The notes under the pieces: generated by a model | Told to the model about the DNA's origin: nothing | Databases searched by the model: none | What the model saw: the letters and a program-made list of their open reading frames with translations, nothing else | Source of the DNA: Bacteroidales bacterium | GTDB lineage: Bacteria; Bacteroidota; Bacteroidia; Bacteroidales; JALTDM01 | NCBI GenBank assembly: GCA_026996635.1 | Contig: JALWKH010000454.1 | Span: 1 to 8,629, forward strand | Reading direction: 5' to 3' | DNA length: 8,629 bases | Part shown: positions 6,808 through 8,629 of the stretch, one piece after another | Position numbering within the stretch: position 1 is the stretch's first letter | How the letters are laid out: every line of letters starts with the position of its first letter | Translations under genes and position numbers: made by a program

Positions 6808-6825
6808 TTATACAAATGTATAAAA
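6806..6825. repeat. Perfect 8-bp inverted repeat over the mscS -7 box
   Basis: TTTTATAC-AAAT-GTATAAAA has perfect 8-bp arms and a 4-nt centre. It covers the whole mscS -7 box at 6813-6820 and reaches the likely transcription start. The geometry suits a dimeric regulator, possibly acting on mscS only because the M16 -7 box is 43 bp away. It is the strongest short inverted repeat I found in the window. Confidence 0.45.
6813..6820 (-). promoter_or_regulatory. Bacteroidota-type -7 box, mscS promoter
   Basis: On the minus strand the sequence reads TACATTTG, an exact TAnnTTTG match. Transcription would start near 6805-6808, leaving about 12-15 nt of leader before the start codon at 6793. I see no -33 TTTG at the expected distance. 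Confidence 0.55.
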
Positions 6826-6867
6826 AGTTTATGTGAAATTATGCCGGTATGCTAAAATTAAAAAAAT

Positions 6868-6875
6868 TAACTTTG
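6868..6875 (+). promoter_or_regulatory. Bacteroidota-type -7 box, M16 peptidase promoter
   Basis: TAACTTTG is an exact TAnnTTTG match followed by C and an A-rich stretch, very like the box at 131-138. Its position means that the earlier GTG at 6833 cannot be the start of a protein made from this transcript, and that the ATG at 6893 (leader about 12 nt) fits better than the one at 6884. Confidence 0.55.
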
Positions 6876-6892
6876 CGAAAAATATGTTGGTT

Positions 6893-8128
6893 ATGCCTGA
6901 TTTTGCCAGATTTACATTGAAGAACGGGTTGAAAGTATTGATGTATATGGACGATACAACTCCGCTTATCTCCTTGAACATTCTTTATAAAGTGGGTTCG
7001 AAGCACGAAAATGAAAATATGACAGGGTTTGCCCACCTGTTTGAACATTTGATGTTTGGCGGTTCCATTCATATTCCGGATTATGACACACCACTTGAAA
7101 TGGCAGGTGGTGAAAATAATGCGTTTACCAACCAGGATTTTACCGATTATTATTTGACAATTCCTGCGGAAAATATAGAAACGGCTTTTTGGTTGGAGTC
7201 GGACAGAATGCTTAGTTTGGCTTTTACGCCTAAGAGTTTGGAAGTGCAAAAAAAGGTTGTGATAGAAGAGTTTAAAGAAAGATACCTAAACAAGCCTTAT
7301 GGGGATTTGTATTATTTGTTGTATGACCTTTCGTATAAGGTTCATCCGTATAAATGGCCTACGATAGGTAAAGATGTTTCACATATCGAAAAGGCTACGC
7401 TTGATGATGTAAAACACTTTTTCTTTAAGCACTATGCACCGAATAATGCAATAATGACGATTGCCGGAAATTTGGATTACGGCAAAATGAAAAAACTTGT
7501 TGAAAAATGGTTTGAGGATATTCCGAAAAGAAATATCGATTCGCATATTATACCCGAAGAACCTGCACAAAAAGAAGAAAGGCGTAAGGTTGTAAAACGC
7601 GATGTACCTTATTCAAAGCTGATGATTGCTTACCATATGCCGGGGAGAAAGGAGAAGAGCTTTTTTGTCTATGATTTGATTTCAGATATTTTGGCAAACG
7701 GTAAATCGGCAAGGTTTTATAAACGCTTGGTGAAGAAAGGGGATATTTTTCTTAAAGCCGATGCGTATGTAACGGGAAATATTGACAATGGTTTGTTTGT
7801 GATTGATACGATGATTAAAGACGGAGTAAATCCCGAAGATGCCGAAAAAGCAATTTATAAAGAGCTTAACGAAATTATACAAGGAAATTTTGACGAGAAG
7901 GAAATGGAGAGGATGAAGAACAAATATGAAGCTTCGCACCAGTTCGGGTTATATGAATTATCTTCAAAATCATTGTATTTTTCTTATTATGAGTTGCTTG
8001 GTGATGCATCGTTGATGGATAACGATCCTGAATATTATGCCGCTGTTACCAAATATCAAGTTGTTGAAGCGGCAAAGTCATTGTTTGATTCGTCAAACAG
8101 AAATGTACTTTGGTATTTGAAAGATTAG
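6893..8128 (+). CDS. M16B-family zinc metallopeptidase (pitrilysin/processing-peptidase-like)
   Basis: This is a 411-residue protein of the half-length M16B type, related to mitochondrial processing peptidase beta and bacterial PqqL/YmxG-like peptidases. The inverted zinc motif HLFEH is at 48-52 (zinc ligands H48 and H52, catalytic E51). The third ligand is probably E126 in VIEEFKERYLNKPYGD, about 73 residues later, so the active site looks complete. ENNAFTNQDFTDYYLTIP (74-91) is also typical. The C-terminal half (about 170-411) has the usual second M16 fold, including the KLMIAYHMPG strand. No signal peptide is obvious from ATG 6893. The open frame extends back to GTG 6833, but the added residues lie upstream of the promoter box, and FTLKNGLKV is normally near the N-terminus. 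Such genes often come with a second, non-catalytic M16 gene; none adjoins here. Substrate unknown. Confidence 0.92.
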   Translation: MPDFARFTLKNGLKVLMYMDDTTPLISLNILYKVGSKHENENMTGFAHLFEHLMFGGSIHIPDYDTPLEMAGGENNAFTNQDFTDYYLTIPAENIETAFWLESDRMLSLAFTPKSLEVQKKVVIEEFKERYLNKPYGDLYYLLYDLSYKVHPYKWPTIGKDVSHIEKATLDDVKHFFFKHYAPNNAIMTIAGNLDYGKMKKLVEKWFEDIPKRNIDSHIIPEEPAQKEERRKVVKRDVPYSKLMIAYHMPGRKEKSFFVYDLISDILANGKSARFYKRLVKKGDIFLKADAYVTGNIDNGLFVIDTMIKDGVNPEDAEKAIYKELNEIIQGNFDEKEMERMKNKYEASHQFGLYELSSKSLYFSYYELLGDASLMDNDPEYYAAVTKYQVVEAAKSLFDSSNRNVLWYLKD

Positions 8129-8131
8129 GTA

Positions 8132-8629
8132 TTAGTACTCATCAAATGAGTTTTGAGTCCTTCGCCTGTTGCCTCTCGGAGTAAATCCGGGATTGAAAAA
8201 GTCGTCAACATCCGGTTCTTGATACTTGTCGGGACTTTTTTCCCATTCTTTTACATCTTTGGTAAATTCTTCGTCAAGTTGTTCTTCGTTGACGGCGTGC
8301 CCTTGGTGGTATTCTATAGTTTTTACCAAATGCCCTCTCTGATCGTAAAATTCCCAAACACCTTCTTTGAGTCCGTTTTTATATGCACCTTTTACTTTTA
8401 TGTGCCCGTTAGGCCAATATGAAATAATTGGTCCGTCAAATTCTCCGTTTTTGTAGTACATAACTAGTGAAGTGTCTCCGTTTGGGAAAAATTGTACTTG
8501 TAAGCCCTCTTTTTTCCCGTTAACAAAATTAGCTTTTTCTGCGACACCGCCTTCATGGAAGTAAGTTGTTTGAAGCCCGTTCTTAACACCCTTATCGTAG
8601 TTTATCGTTCTAAGCAATTTGCCTTGAAC
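8132..8629 (-). CDS. MORN-variant (YwqK-like) repeat protein, N-terminus beyond the window
   Basis: The frame is open to the window edge, so the gene is partial and its true start lies to the right. The TTG at 8617 is inside a repeat and not a start. The visible 165 residues hold four full 24-residue repeats and a fifth begun. Each repeat starts with Gly and has Tyr/Phe at position 9, Gly at 12 and 16 and an aromatic pair near 21-22, with PN at the end of two copies (for example ...YKNGEFDG...YWPN). This is the MORN-variant pattern often labelled YwqK-family antitoxin, a label based on annotation, not on toxin pairing. A charged, Pro/Asn-rich tail of about 48 residues follows and is probably unstructured. 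It faces the M16 gene with 3 bp between stop codons. Function unknown. Confidence 0.85.
   Translation of the reverse strand, partial: VQGKLLRTINYDKGVKNGLQTTYFHEGGVAEKANFVNGKKEGLQVQFFPNGDTSLVMYYKNGEFDGPIISYWPNGHIKVKGAYKNGLKEGVWEFYDQRGHLVKTIEYHQGHAVNEEQLDEEFTKDVKEWEKSPDKYQEPDVDDFFNPGFTPRGNRRRTQNSFDEY

Noticed and set aside
6833..6892. GTG start at 6833 for the M16 peptidase with a 20-residue extension
   Set aside because: The extension contains an exact -7 box at 6868-6875 and is not expected in the family, so it is probably promoter DNA.
6839..7249. 136-codon open frame on the minus strand inside the M16 gene
   Set aside because: It is a shadow of a strongly supported gene, with Cys/His/Phe/Ile-rich low-quality sequence and no family resemblance.
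8153..8422. 89-codon plus-strand frame opposite the MORN-repeat gene
   Set aside because: It is a Phe/Val-rich antisense shadow; the minus frame has a clear repeat structure.
8615..8617. TTG as start of the MORN-repeat gene
   Set aside because: The frame continues to the window edge and the upstream codons complete a 24-residue repeat.

Overview
The window looks like chromosomal DNA from a member of the Bacteroidota, most likely Bacteroidales or a close relative. Four things point there: (i) the gene order of a glycogen-synthase-like protein, a DUF4270 lipoprotein and glmS; (ii) a lipoprotein whose residues after the lipidated cysteine match the Bacteroidota surface-export signal; (iii) four intergenic boxes matching the Bacteroidota -7 promoter element TAnnTTTG; (iv) A-rich sequence instead of Shine-Dalgarno motifs before the start codons. 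The DNA is AT-rich and densely coding. I see no rRNA, tRNA, CRISPR array, insertion sequence or phage gene.

Left part (1-4778, + strand): an AT-rich leader with one promoter, then four tightly packed genes. These are a stand-alone GT5-type N-terminal domain (glycogen/starch synthase-like, with key motifs degenerate), a DUF4270 surface lipoprotein whose signal-peptide codons lie inside the 3' end of the preceding gene, glmS (glucosamine-6-phosphate synthase) and ispD (MEP-pathway cytidylyltransferase). Overlaps of 62 and 1 nt and a 12-nt gap argue for one transcript. GlmS feeds UDP-GlcNAc and IspD feeds isoprenoids, including the undecaprenyl carrier, so the operon has a cell-envelope precursor theme.

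Middle part (4779-6892): pdxA (vitamin B6 synthesis) has its own promoter in a 63-nt gap. It runs into a convergent MscS-type mechanosensitive channel gene, and the two stop codons interlock. The mscS gene diverges from an M16 zinc peptidase gene. Both promoter regions here carry perfect short inverted repeats lying over the -7 box, and the two regions share an 11-bp word.

Right part (6893-8629): a single M16B metallopeptidase gene ends 3 bp from a convergent gene for a 24-residue MORN-variant repeat protein. That gene runs off the right edge.

Most genes are housekeeping. I found no clear undescribed defence or mobile system. The least explained part is the degenerate glycogen-synthase domain with its overlapping DUF4270 lipoprotein, followed by the palindromes over the pdxA and mscS promoters.
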